64,000 nucleotides of DNA from Echinococcus granulosus (GCF_000524195.1 NW_020170399.1:435329-499328); one strand, 5' to 3'; shown: positions 13,030 through 25,674, counted from the stretch's first letter. Made by a program: numbers and translations. Notes: generated by a model from the sequence alone, not told the origin.

Positions 13030-13666
13030 ATACATTTCCCTTTACCACTTACCACCTCAATGATTTGAAAGCGTAGTTTTGTATTCCCTTGCTCGTGTCT
13101 TTTCTAAGTTCTTTGTAAAACAAATACAATGTATTCGGTGGTCTTTCTATTTTGTTTGCGACTGAAAGGATGCTTGCCTTGGTGTTAGATTGCAAAGGAC
13201 TAATAATTATTTGGAATCATACCACAAAACTGCCAGCTGTCAAGTCTGCTCTACTAAACACTTTTTTTTACACTTGCTTTGCTGGTCTTTCTTTTGCAGT
13301 GTGAATCTCCAACGCACCTCTGCCTCTGAATTCACCTTACCAAATTAAGCACAATTTTTAGCAGATGTTTGAAATTTCCTTTTTAAGATACCTCTCTCAC
13401 ATTAACGTTACTTGGATCAGTTGAAATTATTGCACGATCATGCGTCGTGTCATTGATGTGGTTTGCAAAGAGCATCTATTGTACCTGCATGTGCCTGATA
13501 ACTCAAGATTCATCAAGGTGTCCTTGCTACCGTTCTCCGTATCTGCGCAAACCTTTATCCTTTTAGTTGTTTTAATTCACAATAGTAATATAATGTTCTA
13601 AACAACCCAGGTAAATGCTGATGGCTTTCAGTAACACACCACCAACCTGTTTATTCCGCCTTAGGA
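13030..13666 (+). promoter_or_regulatory. Spacer upstream of MRPL37
   Basis: The 637 nt between the cytochrome b5 stop and the MRPL37 start must hold the cytochrome b5 3' UTR and the MRPL37 promoter or leader. A CCTTAG acceptor-like site ends two bases before the MRPL37 ATG, which would fit a 5' UTR intron or spliced-leader trans-splicing. A short ORF at 13441 does not join in frame. No AATAAA is obvious. Confidence 0.35.
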
Positions 13667-16600
13667 ATGCGCCTCACCTTCCAACTCTACCGTCGAATCC
13701 GGCATGACTTTCTGCCGGTGTACATAAAGAAGCAGTGGAAGGAACAGGGTTCTATCATGACCGCGCGGCGCCTCCGCGTGCCTCGACAGGCTCTCGCCGA
13801 TCCGCGGATCGCAGAAGTGGCGGCGCAGGCGGAGGACACCTTCGTCTCTACCCGCTACCGCGATGCCCTTGCACGTGAAATCGAAATGGGCGCGACACCG
13901 GAGGAGAGAGCCGTCTGGGAGCGCCAGCTTGCTCAGCGATTAGCTCAGTTCGGTGGGAGGACCGAGACGGCATCCAATTTACCTCCTTGCCTCATCTTTG
14001 AACCTTCTCGCCTCTTTTGCAGGGACATTGCGCAGGTCGCCATGCTCACAAATGTAAGTCTCTTTTTCTTGTCTTCGATGTTTGTAGTTCTTTTTTTGTT
14101 CATCCCCTTTATCTGATTGTGTGTTTAATGATGTTCTCATTGGTTATTATCGTTGTCATGGGAACTGTTGATTCTTCAAAGTAGATTGAATCAGCTTGCA
14201 ACTTGAGTTCCCAAAGTTTGACTAAGTTTTTCGAATTTTTTGTCAGGTATCAGTATCATCTTGGTCAGCTGCTATTCATCGCCTAAGAGATTGTTGATTG
14301 TCCTTCCAGAAAGTACATAAGCGTTGAGGTTCGTTATGGAGTCCGCGAAAATCCGACCTTGGCCCCATGTTGTCATTTGGCATCCTCGCAGCCTTTGGAC
14401 TCTGTGCTTACTTTGGACCTTTTGATCAGCACTTGAAATCGTTGAATCGATTGATTAGCATGGTTCTGAAATGATCATTTGTTCGCTATTTGCGAAAAGC
14501 GTGGCATTTGATGAACTGTGACTCCACCAACTCTTCAATATAAATGGCAATTATTAAAATTTTTAATGGTCTATCGTTGGGCTCGATTATTATTACGCAT
14601 CAGGATTCGCTTTCTATGCTGTTTGTTAAACTCATTCTGAGATTTCGTCACTTTGTTTTAAGAAATGGGTTTCCTGTAATTCATCCCAGAAAAGGGTAGT
14701 TTGGAATCCCATTTAAGCGTACTTTACCTTGACCCCTTTCTATATGGCGCCATCTTATTATGAGAGCCTAATCTTTGTCGGTTCCGAAGGGCTTTTTCTG
14801 TGTACAAGCCTCCTGAAGCAAATGCAACTGCTATACCGTGATAGAATGTAGTATTACCAATACCGGGCTATAATGATTGCATGATGCATAGTTGTAGAGA
14901 AAGGAGCCTGTGGTGGAGCTTTTTAGCACACGATGTAAGTAAGCTTTGCAAGGACTTTGCGAGTTTCCTTCATACATTTGATACATTACGCCGAGGCTAC
15001 CGAGTTCCTTGATATTCGCTCTTAGGCTAAGCTATTAACCTTGGTTGGACCCCAATTACAACAGATTTCATCGTACTCTTATTATCGGTTCTTAAAATGT
15101 CAATGAGTTGGAGTGTATGCGTGTTACATAGCCGCCAGATTATCGTCTACGGCTAGTGCAATGTCATAGCTAAAACTATTCGTAGTAAGTTATGCCTTAT
15201 CTGTTCCCATCCAGCATGCAGACAATTAAGTAGACACTGTTCATCAATTTAATTTTACTTAGGACTGATCCATCCTGTTACGTAGACCGTCGTTCATGAG
15301 GGCGCTCCTTCGGCGGTGCAGTCAATCTATGAGGAGGTAGCGTCATCGGCGGCGGCCAATATGCAGTCACTGGTTTCGGCGGTAGAGCGGAGCGTGTTGC
15401 ACGCTCATGTATGGCACACGGACGAGGACAAGTTGCCCAAGCGCTACAATCCTGAGCTACTCATTTGGAAATTCAAAACCGAGTTTGGCATCCATCCCAC
15501 CAACGTGGCTCGCTACCTCCTTTGCAATCTCTTTCGCGTCTGCCAAAACCAGGTTCGCTTTTTAGTTTCTAGCATTGTCTAGTAGTCATTTATTATGGCA
15601 AACCCATGGCTATGCGTTTACATTATTTTTACTGCCCTCAGGAGTTGAGATGTAGTGGTGTTTTCGTCTATCTTCCGAACTGCATGATCTCTTACTAATT
15701 AAAATTTTTAGCCATCGGTTGTTATATCATCTTGCCTTTGATGGGGATAGGGAAAGAGCATTCTCTGCTCATTTCGCTAACGTTTCAAACGGTATTACAC
15801 GGTACTGAGCCTTTGGAGATTAAACAAAATCGTGATTTCAGGCGCGTGGATCTTCTCGAAGTTGATATTGCTTCTGTTTAATTATGCGGGTTCCACTTTT
15901 AATCTTATGGAGCAATAAGGGCAAGTTCTACTACTCCTCATTTTAGCATATATTTAAAATGTCGCTTTCAAGAAACGCTGGTGCTGATTGGAACAAAATA
16001 AAGGTGTGCTTTACTAATGTGGAGTTCTTGATTTTGTTACAAGCGTAATACCAATTTCATTTCTGATGTGATTATTGCTAAATCAGTTATAAAGGCTTGT
16101 AGTCTAGACCCCCATCCAGTAATAAATTTAGAACCTTCACATCGACGTAGAATTTGCCTCTGCAACATTTTAAGTAGTAAACGCGGACCTGGTGGAGGCA
16201 GCAAGCTTCGGGCTCTCAGTTATCCTTTTTCCCACCTTAGTCTTTGGAGATGCATTTGACCCCGTCGAGCGACTCGCGGACAGGTCTGCCGCCGCGTTGG
16301 TTGTTACGTGACCGTGTCTTGGAGACGTCGTTTTTATGGGGAGAAGAGCAGCAGCGTCGGGTGCAGTTCAGTCAGCGCAACGACCTTGTCCTTCTCTCGC
16401 CCACCCCAACACCCCTTTTCGAACAGCCTGCTGCGTCCCTCAGTGCCACCGAAGCACAGATTGTTGAGGCCTCCAAGGCACGCATGCACCTTATCTCGCC
16501 GCTAATCGACCTCACCTCTACGACGCAATACAGGCAGGACAGCTCCGATGGTATTCGTGTACGTCCGCCTCCTTTCATCAGCCCTCACAATGCCAGCTAT

Positions 16601-17151
16601 CTTTGCGTCCAAAATTTTTAACTTTTTACTTAAAGACTACCAAATACCTCTATCCCCACCTCATCACAGTGAACATTGCTCTGCCCAACACCTGGTCGGA
16701 CTTCACGGCTCCCGAAAAGGAACGCATCACAGTACCTCAGCGCCAGGCTATAGGGCTGATGCATTGCTACGCCTCATGTATTGCTACCGCCAAGCGTCTC
16801 TATGGCAACGAGTGCGGCCAAGCCCCACTTCCTGAGCCTATAGCAGTGGAGGCGGTGTGTACTGATGGAGTCTTCTTCGATTTTATTGCCTTCCAGTTGA
16901 ATACCCTGGCGACGCCCGACTGGAGCAAGAATCCCACACCTCAGGGGCCTATGAATGTGGCCTGGGTAGACGGCAATCATGAGATGGTGCGGAAGCGTTT
17001 TCCCAAGCGCAGCATGCTGCGCAACACCAGGTACACTGATCTAGATATGAAGGTCTTCTACCGCCTTTTTGCGTGCTACCTTTACGGGACGCATGCAAAT
17101 AAAGGTGAGAAATCAGAAGCGATTGGTGTTAATAGTGGTGGTGTATTGTAA
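13667..17151 (+). CDS. MRPL37: Mitochondrial large ribosomal subunit protein mL37
   Basis: Component of the large subunit of the mitochondrial ribosome. Exons: 13667-14053, 15286-15552, 16241-16558 and 16636-17151, all in matching phase. Diagnostic similarity to MRPL37: ISPLIDL, then LYPHLITVNIALP, AKRLYGNECG, TDGVFFDFIAFQLNTL, NVAWVDGNHEM and a final FYRLFACYLYGTH (human ends FRKFLALYLHGAA). The N-terminus is basic (MRLTFQLYRRIRHDFL), as expected of a mitochondrial presequence. Exon 1 contains a stop-free 75-nt segment (13948-14022) ending TCTTTTGCAG that may be an intron; removing it keeps frame and gives about 470 aa. Two 3' ends are possible. Read-through stops at 17149-17151 with AATAAA immediately after. 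Alternatively, splicing at 17104 to an exon at 17372-17430 adds a different tail. Confidence 0.9.
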
Positions 17152-17157
17152 AATAAA
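17152..17157 (+). terminator. Candidate polyadenylation signal AATAAA of MRPL37
   Basis: A perfect AATAAA directly follows the TAA at 17149-17151. If used, it terminates MRPL37 about 280 nt before the convergent DNAJC4-like stop codon and avoids antisense overlap. Position and motif are seen; use is inferred. Confidence 0.45.
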
Positions 17158-17440
17158 GTATTTTCCTATCTACGAGAGTCCTGGTCTTTTCTTGTCCCCA
17201 TCAGGATCGGCCTCGAGATGCGGATTTTCTAGAATAAAAGAAACTAAAAGTAGTTGTGAAGCCTTAAAATTAGTCTACGAGCGAGTCCGTTTTAGGTAGT
17301 TTTAAAACGGGATTTGTAAGCTGCCGTCGGGGTCTACATTGTTTATAGCTGTTTTTTAGTGAATAATGCAGGATGCAATTCTGAGGCACCAAGACATTTC
17401 GTCGACGGAATGCATAATGCTTGGTTCTAGTTAGAATATC

Positions 17441-18104
17441 TCAAGGAGAAGGGCGTAAGTGAGTACGACAAGGAGGAACGTACATATCACGGTAGATGTA
17501 GGCCATGGCAAGGGCGAACATGAATAACCCACCAAGCAGGAGGACATCGTACTTGAGGAATTCCTGCGACGCATAGGAGTGAGAAAAAGTAGTGGGGATT
17601 GCTCTCACGTGATGTCCCCGTTCAAGTTCATATTCACCTTGTCCTCTCGTCCAGTCAATCAATCTAGCGTTCCAACGCCGACGCATTTCTTCCTCATAGG
17701 CCAAAATCAACTTGGGATCAAGGTACTCGGGCTTTGGGTATTCCATCTTATAGCCTGACTCGATATCGCTAAAGGGGTTGATTTTGCGTTGAAAATCATA
17801 TTCCCTTCGACTGTGTTCTTTACCAAGGATGGCAAATGCTTCATTTATTTCAACAAACTTCGAACGTAAATCAGGGTTGTCGCCGGCGACATCGGGATGG
17901 TACTAAGAGTTTCGACCAAACTAGATTAGAAATTACCTTTTTAGAAAGCAGTATGTATGCCTCCTTAATTTCTTGAGAGGTAGCACTGGATTTGACACCA
18001 AGAACGTTATAATAATTTTTTGGCGAACTGATAGAACTATCGAAACTACTTAAAACAAAATCAGCTAAGGAAAGGTAGAACTACCGCTTAAATTGGCTAT
18101 TCAT
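17441..18104 (-). CDS. DNAJC4: DNAJC4-like J-domain protein with C-terminal membrane anchor
   Basis: Type III J-protein that would stimulate an Hsp70 at a membrane. Exons: 18104-18085, 18048-17937 and 17902-17441; the total of 594 nt gives 197 aa. The J-domain runs from NYYNVLGVKSSATSQEIKEA through the HPD motif (YHPDVAGDNPDL) to FVEINEAFAILGKEHSRREY. It is closest to human DNAJC4 (FVELSEAYRVLSREQSRRSY). A single hydrophobic segment near the C-terminus (VLLLGGLFMFALAMAYIY) leaves only a short tail. The first intron is 36 nt and the second 34 nt. The ATG at 18104 gives only seven codons before the first intron; the matching phase supports it. The stop is 11 nt from the alternative MRPL37 end on the other strand. 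Confidence 0.88.
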
Positions 18105-19165
18105 CAAAAATGTCCACGATGTCGTCCAAAAGGGCCGACAAATAGATGAGATTTTGATCATTTTGGTCGACACACTAAATATCTCTAGCAAAAGCTACAG
18201 CCACGGCTAGTCCAGCTTCCAATAAATCGCTCCACAGCGAAAGGTCAGCACAAGTAATGACAATTTCACTATACAAAGCAGTTGATGCCACCCTGAAAAT
18301 TTGCTCCTAGTAGGCTCACTTGCCAGATAAATGTGCATAATTTTAAACCAAATCGAGCAAGTGCATAATACGGCAAAAGCACGGAATATATGAGTACAAA
18401 TTATGAATTCTTCGACAGGAAGGGTAATAACTATTACTTTAACACAAAATTGGATTATTTTTGAAGGATAAATGATATGGATGACTTTTGAACAGCCGTT
18501 TTGATGTAAGACATTATAGTGACAATGAGTCTGAAAAACGCATGCTGCGGCTACTTGCAGATCTCCTTCAAGGCAAAAATAAAAATTGGATGATAAGCAA
18601 TAAACAATTTTGCCTAATAGGTGTAATTGTGCATTTCCCGCATTATGTAATTTACCAGTGCTAAAATATTAACATAAGACTTGCTTGCATAGTGCATTTT
18701 AAGCCCCTGGGTCTGTTTGAAAATAAAATTGGCTTGAAGTACTTTATGTCCAACTAATAAAATGCACAAATTTTTTATTTGCCTTTAGCTGATTGGCACA
18801 CAATTAAATATCAAGGTTGATTTAGCTGGCTAGTGTCATTTTATTGGCAGTCGTATGAAGTTGTTCATGGTTCCTGTGTAAGTCTTGGCTCATTAGTTGA
18901 GATTTTGGCCTTGATTTTGTAGTATTTGCTTCTACCTGTTTGATTTTTATCTGTCCCAAGTAACTTTTCCTGATAACGAAACCTGAGTGTCTTCAATTGT
19001 GATATCTTATTGTATCCCTTCCTTTCGACCAATTTGTAGTTGGAATTGGTTGATAATTTGCTATTGTCTTATGGGCTTTCTTTCCATCATAAGCCTTACG
19101 TGCCTTTGAATGTTGTCCATTTAGCAAGCCTTCCTACTCCCACTCGTAATGCCTATACGTCCCAA
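18105..19165. promoter_or_regulatory. Divergent intergenic region between DNAJC4-like gene and Josephin gene
   Basis: About 1.06 kb between two divergent start codons, AT-rich and without coding potential. A TTTAG acceptor-like site at about 19123, upstream of the Josephin ATG, could mark the end of a leader intron. No specific promoter motif is claimed. Confidence 0.35.
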
Positions 19166-19822
19166 ATGACCAGTGAGAAAAGAAATGCAACTCAACCTCC
19201 ACTCTATCACCAACGCCAATCTCTTATGCTCTGTGCTGTTCATGCAATCAACAATGTTCTTCAAAGAGATGCCGTTACTAAGGCCGATTTGAATAGGATT
19301 TGTGAGGAACTCGCCCCTAACTGTTCACCTCTGATGAACCCCCACCGCAACATCCTGGGTCTGGGAAATTTTGACGCCAACGCCCTGATAGTCGCTCTCC
19401 AACAGACTGGTCACGATATTGTTTGGTTTGACAAACGCACCAGCCTCGCGGAACACCGTCTGGACTGGAACAAAATTGTCGGGTGTATTCTGAACACACG
19501 TCGGAAGAGCCTCGCTTCCGTGGGTGGACGGCATTGGGTGGCCTTCCGTGGATTTCCGACCTCAGACCCCGATGTGGTAAACTACTATGACTTTGACTCC
19601 AAATTGCGACAACCAGCGCTGGTCGCGAAGTCTCACGCCCAATTTTCCGAATACATCGAGCGACGCCTAAAGGAGTTGCCTGACTCTCAGCTCCTTTTCG
19701 TGGTGCCTAAGGAAGTGCTCGCTGATCGGACCTGGCGCTTGCCTCCCTCGCCTAAACCCACGGTCGAGGAGGAGCTGGTTGTAGAGCAGCGTCGCTCTCA
19801 TCCGGTTGCCAAGACCAGCTGA
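19166..19822 (+). CDS. Josephin-domain deubiquitinase (JOSD1/JOSD2 type)
   Basis: Cysteine protease that cleaves ubiquitin conjugates. Intronless, 218 aa from the first in-frame ATG (MTSEKRNATQPP). The Josephin fold covers residues 13 to about 200. The catalytic Cys23 lies in SLMLCAVHAINNVLQ and His123 in GGRHWVAF. The third catalytic position falls in YYDFDSKL, where an Asp (D142) stands in the place of the Asn of ataxin-3 and JOSD1 (YNLDSKL). GLGNFDANALIVALQQ and LLFVVPKEV are further family blocks. The protein lacks ubiquitin-interacting motifs, so it resembles JOSD1/2 and not ataxin-3. The upstream reading frame is open without ATG, so an earlier start by splicing is possible. The two human paralogues cannot be separated from this sequence. 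Confidence 0.92.
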   Translation: MTSEKRNATQPPLYHQRQSLMLCAVHAINNVLQRDAVTKADLNRICEELAPNCSPLMNPHRNILGLGNFDANALIVALQQTGHDIVWFDKRTSLAEHRLDWNKIVGCILNTRRKSLASVGGRHWVAFRGFPTSDPDVVNYYDFDSKLRQPALVAKSHAQFSEYIERRLKELPDSQLLFVVPKEVLADRTWRLPPSPKPTVEEELVVEQRRSHPVAKTS

Positions 19823-20138
19823 ACGCAGCAACTATTCTACTGTATCGTTTGCACACATATACGCACCGTCTTCTTCTTTCCCCTCCTTGTCTCTCATTTT
19901 TTTGCATTTTTTTCTCTTTAGAAATGATCGTTTTTTCTGTTAACTATACATATTTGGTCAGAATATCGTTAACTCTCGTAACTTCAACACCCGAAGACGC
20001 AATAAGGCATACTGGTACTGGAGATTGCTTCTTGTTGGTGTTCAGAAAAGTGGATGGCTACAGGGATGGACAGGTTGCTAGAACATCGGGACGGGTTTGA
20101 ACAGCAGAGTTTGGAGAGTCCGTGTTGTCAGACTTATC

Positions 20139-20144
20139 AATAAA
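20139..20144 (+). terminator. Candidate polyadenylation signal AATAAA of the Josephin gene
   Basis: First AATAAA seen after the Josephin stop, 317 nt downstream, on the coding strand. Its use is inferred. Confidence 0.35.
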
Positions 20145-22254
20145 ACATTCACTCCTTTTTCCTACAACTTGATACATGGATGTAGACAACCTGCTCGTCG
20201 TAGCCATTGTATTCTTCTCTTTAAATTGGCACAGCACAAACCTGACATCCTTGGAACCGTTGTTAATTGTACGTCTAGTGAACAGTCATTTAGGTGACCA
20301 TCTAAATATCCTCTCAATTGCGTCTGGTTTCGAAAACTTGGACATTTAGAAGCCTCTCTGCTACTACTTCCACACCCGGACTAGAACGAAGTTACAGCAC
20401 TTATGTTGGTTTGTTTTACCATCCCACTTTATTTCAAGCTCAAGGTGACCAATCATATGGTGAGCACAAGTCTTACTAAGTAGAGACATTAATTTGAATG
20501 ATTGCCGTCTCATGAGGCTACAGCGTCCTACTATCTTGATGCAGCCTCACACAAGCTCTGTGTGTGCCAGGAATTCTACGGGCTACGGTGCGGCAAACAA
20601 ATTGTCACCACTTCGTGACTTGGAGATGATATACAAACATCTTGAATTAACATAACGGAAGGATTTAAGTCATGTAGACGCATAACGTGCTGGAGAGCTA
20701 AGTTTGTGAGATTTGAGCCTGCACAATCAAGGAAGGCATTATTAGTCTGAAAATAGCAATCCTTCATCGGTTAAGTTGCGAGTAAAAAGACGACGAGATT
20801 TTGAAGATCGACAAGACAAAAAAACTTGCCATCTGCAGAATGCGCAAACACGGGATAGAAATGAGTTTTGAGCTTCTGGGTCCCGTGGGAGTTCCCGGAT
20901 CAGCACCACCTTTCTTTAAAGCGAAGACCTTTTATCGACAGTTCATCTTTTCCCGCAGGAACATGGCAGAACTGTTCAGAGCTTCGTACTCCATGGCGAA
21001 TCATGAGGATGAGGTCCAATGCAATCATATTCACATGAGAGTATATGAAGAGGCCAATTTTACACACTCACATGACCTGTGAAGTGCCAGTGCTCTCAGC
21101 TAACAGGAAAGATGTGACTTTTGACGCTTGCTCACATTACTCTTAATTAAGTCACCCGTAACTTTTTATTTTACTTTAATAAACTATAGTTAATTTCCCC
21201 ACTTGTGTTGTCCTGGTCCAATCATCTCACCACTGGCGAATGGGAACAGTTAAGGTCAATCCTGTGATGCAGGTGGAGGGTCTAACTTATCTTACTATTA
21301 AAGGAATGAAAATAAAGCCAAATGCCACTATTATTTTATTAATAATTTGCGTGGTGAACACTTTGTTTTTCACTGAGGATGACTTGGGCAATATGTTCAT
21401 ATGCCTGAGAGGATGGGGATTAGCGCCAAAATCAGTCACACTGGAGGGGAGCATCAAGACTGATAAGATACGTCATTTGAAAGAGTTGAATGCTTTCGCC
21501 TAGTTAGAAAAAAACGCGCCATTATTGTGATGCTAAATTCAGTAACAATTTGCCTCCTCATTTGAGCACGTAGTTGAGTTATGCCTATTGGATGCGCCAC
21601 TACTGGATGCACAAGGAGTCCACAGAGCTCGGGAGAAAGAGAAGTACGTTCTAGTTGAGCATTTTTGGATTCAATTCACAGAACTTGCATTTGAAAAGTT
21701 GGAACTCCGAAAGTGTGAAGCAAGCTTAAGCGTGGTAGAAAGTAAAAGGCTCAACTTGATCACGTTTAGGAGATGGCGTTAAAAACTTTGACTTTGGCGC
21801 ACCACAATTTGCATCAACAACCAGGAAGTACCCGCGAAAACTGCAATGTCTTATATGGTGGGAGAACCGGGGTTTTAAAAAAGGATAAAACCTACAAGGC
21901 ATCTAATTCAATGAAGGACCTTATGTACTTGGTTAACATGTCCCACTTACTTAATTCTTCTACTTGGTTTTGGCTCCTTTCGGGTTGTTTAAATAATCAT
22001 ATACCGTAATAATATTCTAACAAACAACCCAAAGTGACAATAGTTTGTTGGTTAGAATAGTCACCAATTTCACGATTTAAACGTTTGGCACGCTAAGACT
22101 GAGAGAAAACCAACGAGAGATACTTTCGAAAACCCATATGGGTTCTCTCGGCCTTGTGTAAAAAATAGTCCATAGTAAAGCGTAATCTTACCTACTACTT
22201 CTAAGAAAATATCCCTGTAATATTCCAATAGTTAATTTAAATCTCTATTTGGTT
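20145..22254. other. Intergenic stretch without recognisable gene
   Basis: Only short, unrelated open frames (longest about 93 codons at 20801-21082) without homology I can recognise or supporting splice sites. No clear repeat was seen. Confidence 0.5.
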
Positions 22255-22640
22255 AGGCGGGCACTTAAGCCCCCACCATGATACTCTCGGTGATCAACGT
22301 GGCCTCCGGACCATATCAATAGCCCTCCGGCCCTACTGTACGTCGGCAATGCAATTTCGGTCCCACTACTCTGACTATGGCAGCAGAAAGTAAACCCAAT
22401 TTCAAAGGACAGCTATCCTGAGTTCCATTTCTGAATGCTGAATCTCAGCGTAGCGGAAGAAGGACATATGCTGTGACTGGGGAGATTTGTAACAATCCTT
22501 AACAGAAGGGTGGGAATTGGGTCTACCCAACTCCCGTGTTCTTCAGGAATGTTATTAACAGCTAAGGCGACACCAGCCTCGATACAACTAGAAAAGTTTG
22601 TTATGGAGCTGTCTACGGCCAGTGTTGATATGACTAGCGG
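22255..22640 (-). repeat. Dispersed repeat family, degraded copy (reverse orientation)
   Basis: Contains both ends of the family in reverse. One end is GGGCACTTAAG followed by TACGTCGGCAATGC; the other is the complement of CCGTAGACAGCTCC (GGAGCTGTCTACGG, about 22600-22615). Matching complements occur in the plus-orientation copies at 26398, 52195 and 56075. It abuts the gap at 22700. Confidence 0.6.
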
Positions 22641-22699
22641 TCGACTTACGCAATGACCTACACATTCTGCTCTTCCCTCAGTACAGTTACTAGACAGTG

Positions 22700-22799
22700 N
22701 NNNNNNNNNNNNNNNNNNNNNNNNNNNNNNNNNNNNNNNNNNNNNNNNNNNNNNNNNNNNNNNNNNNNNNNNNNNNNNNNNNNNNNNNNNNNNNNNNNN
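22700..22799. other. Assembly gap (100 N)
   Basis: Exactly 100 N, ending in a TA microsatellite that probably caused the break. Confidence 0.99.

Positions 22800-22837
<38 letters not shown>
22800..22837. repeat. (TA)n microsatellite
   Basis: About 19 uninterrupted TA units directly at the gap edge. True length is unknown because the gap begins here. Confidence 0.97.
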
Positions 22838-22840
<3 letters not shown>

Positions 22841-25674
22841 TAATCGAGTTTGCTAAGCAATTTAGGGTCCTTTGTCCCTTCTGATCCCCCTCCCCAGCAG
22901 TGCCTGTTTATTCTGAGCTTTTGTACATCATTTGTCCTGATAGCAAAACGTTTCCATGAAAGCAAGCTAAAGCACCATTAAAATAGCCAATTAATACTTC
23001 ATCATTGTGAAATTTTTCCATTGTGTTCAGAAAACTAAAAAGAAGCCTAGAAGACGTTGAGAACAAAATACAGTTCTATCCAAAAAATTATTCCTTCCTT
23101 GCTCCCTATCCTGACATCTTTTCAAATTGGGCCTTCGTGTCCAAGTTTTCCGACCCAAAAAAGGTATTTAAGCGTTGAAAGTTCTGTAGAGGCAAATGAG
23201 TTTATTTGTGTCATGCAATCTGATACCGGGAGCCTCGTTTAAGCTACTGGAAAATTTTGTGATGGCCTTTTGATTGAGAATTTCAACATGGGATACCAGT
23301 CTTGATACTGCAGCCTATTCACGATTTACGCATCCGCAAAGCACCCGCAGGGCAGCCTCAAAACAAGTCTTGTTTGATGGCATTTGATGCCTTCACTTGT
23401 CTGTGAAACATTTTAGCTTCACTGTGTGCCACGGCAGTTACTCTCTTTCGCAGTCATCAAAATTGCGCGGTACCTTGTTGTTCCAGATGGAATTTCTAAT
23501 AAAAAGTTGACACTGGCTGTGAAATGAAATGATCTTGAAAGCGTAAAGTAAAAGTTGTTTACTACGAATGGACATACCACAAAATAGGCTATTTTTTACC
23601 ATTCATGGGTTTTGCACATTCTATTATTGTATTTACTAAGTTGCTCCGTACTTCAAATTAAGGAAGTAAATTCACGGGCAATTTTACGGACTTCGATCAC
23701 ATTGTGAAAGCCTAAGCCACCTAGAAATTGATTTGGAGGAGCACCAAAGGTCTACAACAAAGCTGCAACAATGAATGGACGTAGTCTGGGATGGCATTTA
23801 CTGGTTACTCCTCGAATCAACGATCTTCTTTAACTGATCAAATTGTCATCAGCCAAACCATTGTGGTGGTATCATGTGGAACACTCACTAAAGTGTCTGT
23901 GTCATGCTCTCTTCACATGCGCAAATGCGGCTTTTAAAGTGCTTCTAGGCCTTAAACCACTTCAACAGCTAAACGCACTTCTCTTCTTGAGAAAGTATTA
24001 TTAGAATGCCTTCGAAGCACGAAAATGCTAATCAGACCATTAGCACACAAGCATTTAATGACTCTGACGTTTATTCCCATGTAATGCTTCACTCATGTCT
24101 CCTTCTACCAATAAATCTGATAAGATTGCGAGTGTCGAATAACAATAACTTCCGAAAGCTATACCCCTTTTTTTGGCAAGACTACCTTCAATCGTCTGAG
24201 AACCGGATGGCAAAATTAAGTTTATAACTTTCGACAGAAAGTGGCGTCTGAACAACCAAATAAATGCTCTCGAATGGAATTAGCGTAATCCAATCCGGCG
24301 CGATTGGTAGATGAATAATTTGCAAAAAACTATCACCTGGTTGACATGAGCGCACGGACGCACTCACGCACGTACGCACGTGCGTGCGCACCACACGGTC
24401 GAGCTGGCGGTGTCCTCGCCTAACTCAACCCACCCAACTGGAACACTTAAGAGTGAGGAAGGACCTGATAAGGCCAAGCACCTACCGCCTGATTGAGGGT
24501 TGATCAGTAGTTGACCCTGTACTACAGTGCATGCCCCTGTAAGACAAGTACCGCCCTCTTTTTGCCTTGCTTTCTCTCCGTCGCAGTTGGATCTCGCAAA
24601 GAGTTCAGCAGCTATAAAGATATGACAGACTTGTTGTTAGATATGGATGGAATCTTTAGACTTCATTAATCTAAAGTTCACAATTTGCAAAGATCGTCTA
24701 GGTGTTTTAAACAAGAGCTAACACATTAAGTTTCAAAAGATAAGGTATTTTGAAACATGTAGACATACGTAAGTCATTCATTTAAGGCAAAATTATCTCC
24801 ATGCCAGTAAGTTGTCATCTGGGATAAAATAAAGATGGAATAAGGCAACGCGAAGTTTCAGATGTAGCAAATCCCACAGAGTGGTTCACTGTATCCTGCC
24901 GTATGGATTTGCACAACACCTGCGCCGGGAAATTCAGCCCCAAAAAATTTAATAGCCATTTATTTAAAATTCAAATGTCATTCAAGTAGATAATAACTAC
25001 TCAAGAGCAGGGAGATCCCCGAGTACCCCAGTATTGCTGAAGTCTTTGCCTCTTTGGTGTTCTGATCAGGACCTCAACTGATCCTGGCAGCCGGCGTTAA
25101 CCCTTTGCGTGTGCGATCACGCATTGGTTGTTCATGCAAGGGCAGATTTGTTAAACAAAAGACGGCCTTCATTTACACGTTTCTATATCTAAGGAGAATT
25201 TCTTAGTATCTAATCTGCCTCCATGAGATGGAGGATTTATTCAGGCTTTTGTGCAGCATTGTAAGTTAGAAACACACCAGAATACCAAACCATCAAGTGG
25301 ACCGAACTCACTTGCAAATGCATTCGTGCAATTCATCGAGTGCTGGAGGTGAGAAGCACATCTACATTTCAAATCGGCTCCGCAAGCCTGTCCGTAAATA
25401 GCATTTCAAGAAATGCAATAGTTCCTCCAGTTGCACAGTTCACATAAAACCAAAACAATGTGACCAGGCGGAAATTAGCTGAACAGTTAGAATTGGTTTC
25501 CTGCTGCGCAACCTTCTTTTAGTGAACCTTGTCATTAATATCTTTTCCACTTGAAAAGGACTCAAGCGCCCTTTTGGCCACTTTTACTTTCAATGTATTT
25601 CGGAGAGATGAAATGCTCCAGTCGCCAATAGTGATTTCACGCAACGTGGTCACTGCGATGAGTTTAATATTTCT
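22838..25674. other. Intergenic stretch, no gene seen
   Basis: No open frame with recognisable similarity. At 24350-24400 there is a CG-rich alternating purine/pyrimidine tract (CGCACGTACGCACGTGCGTG type), followed by CACACGGTCGAGCTGGCGGTG. The latter loosely resembles 49925-49990 and may belong to another dispersed element. Confidence 0.45.

Noticed and set aside
13441..13518. Upstream ATG frame as first MRPL37 exon
   Set aside because: Joining its best donor to the acceptor before 13667 shifts out of the MRPL37 frame and meets a stop.
24350..24400. Palindrome-rich CG/CA tract as a regulatory site
   Set aside because: Simple alternating microsatellite composition; no specific factor site can be claimed.
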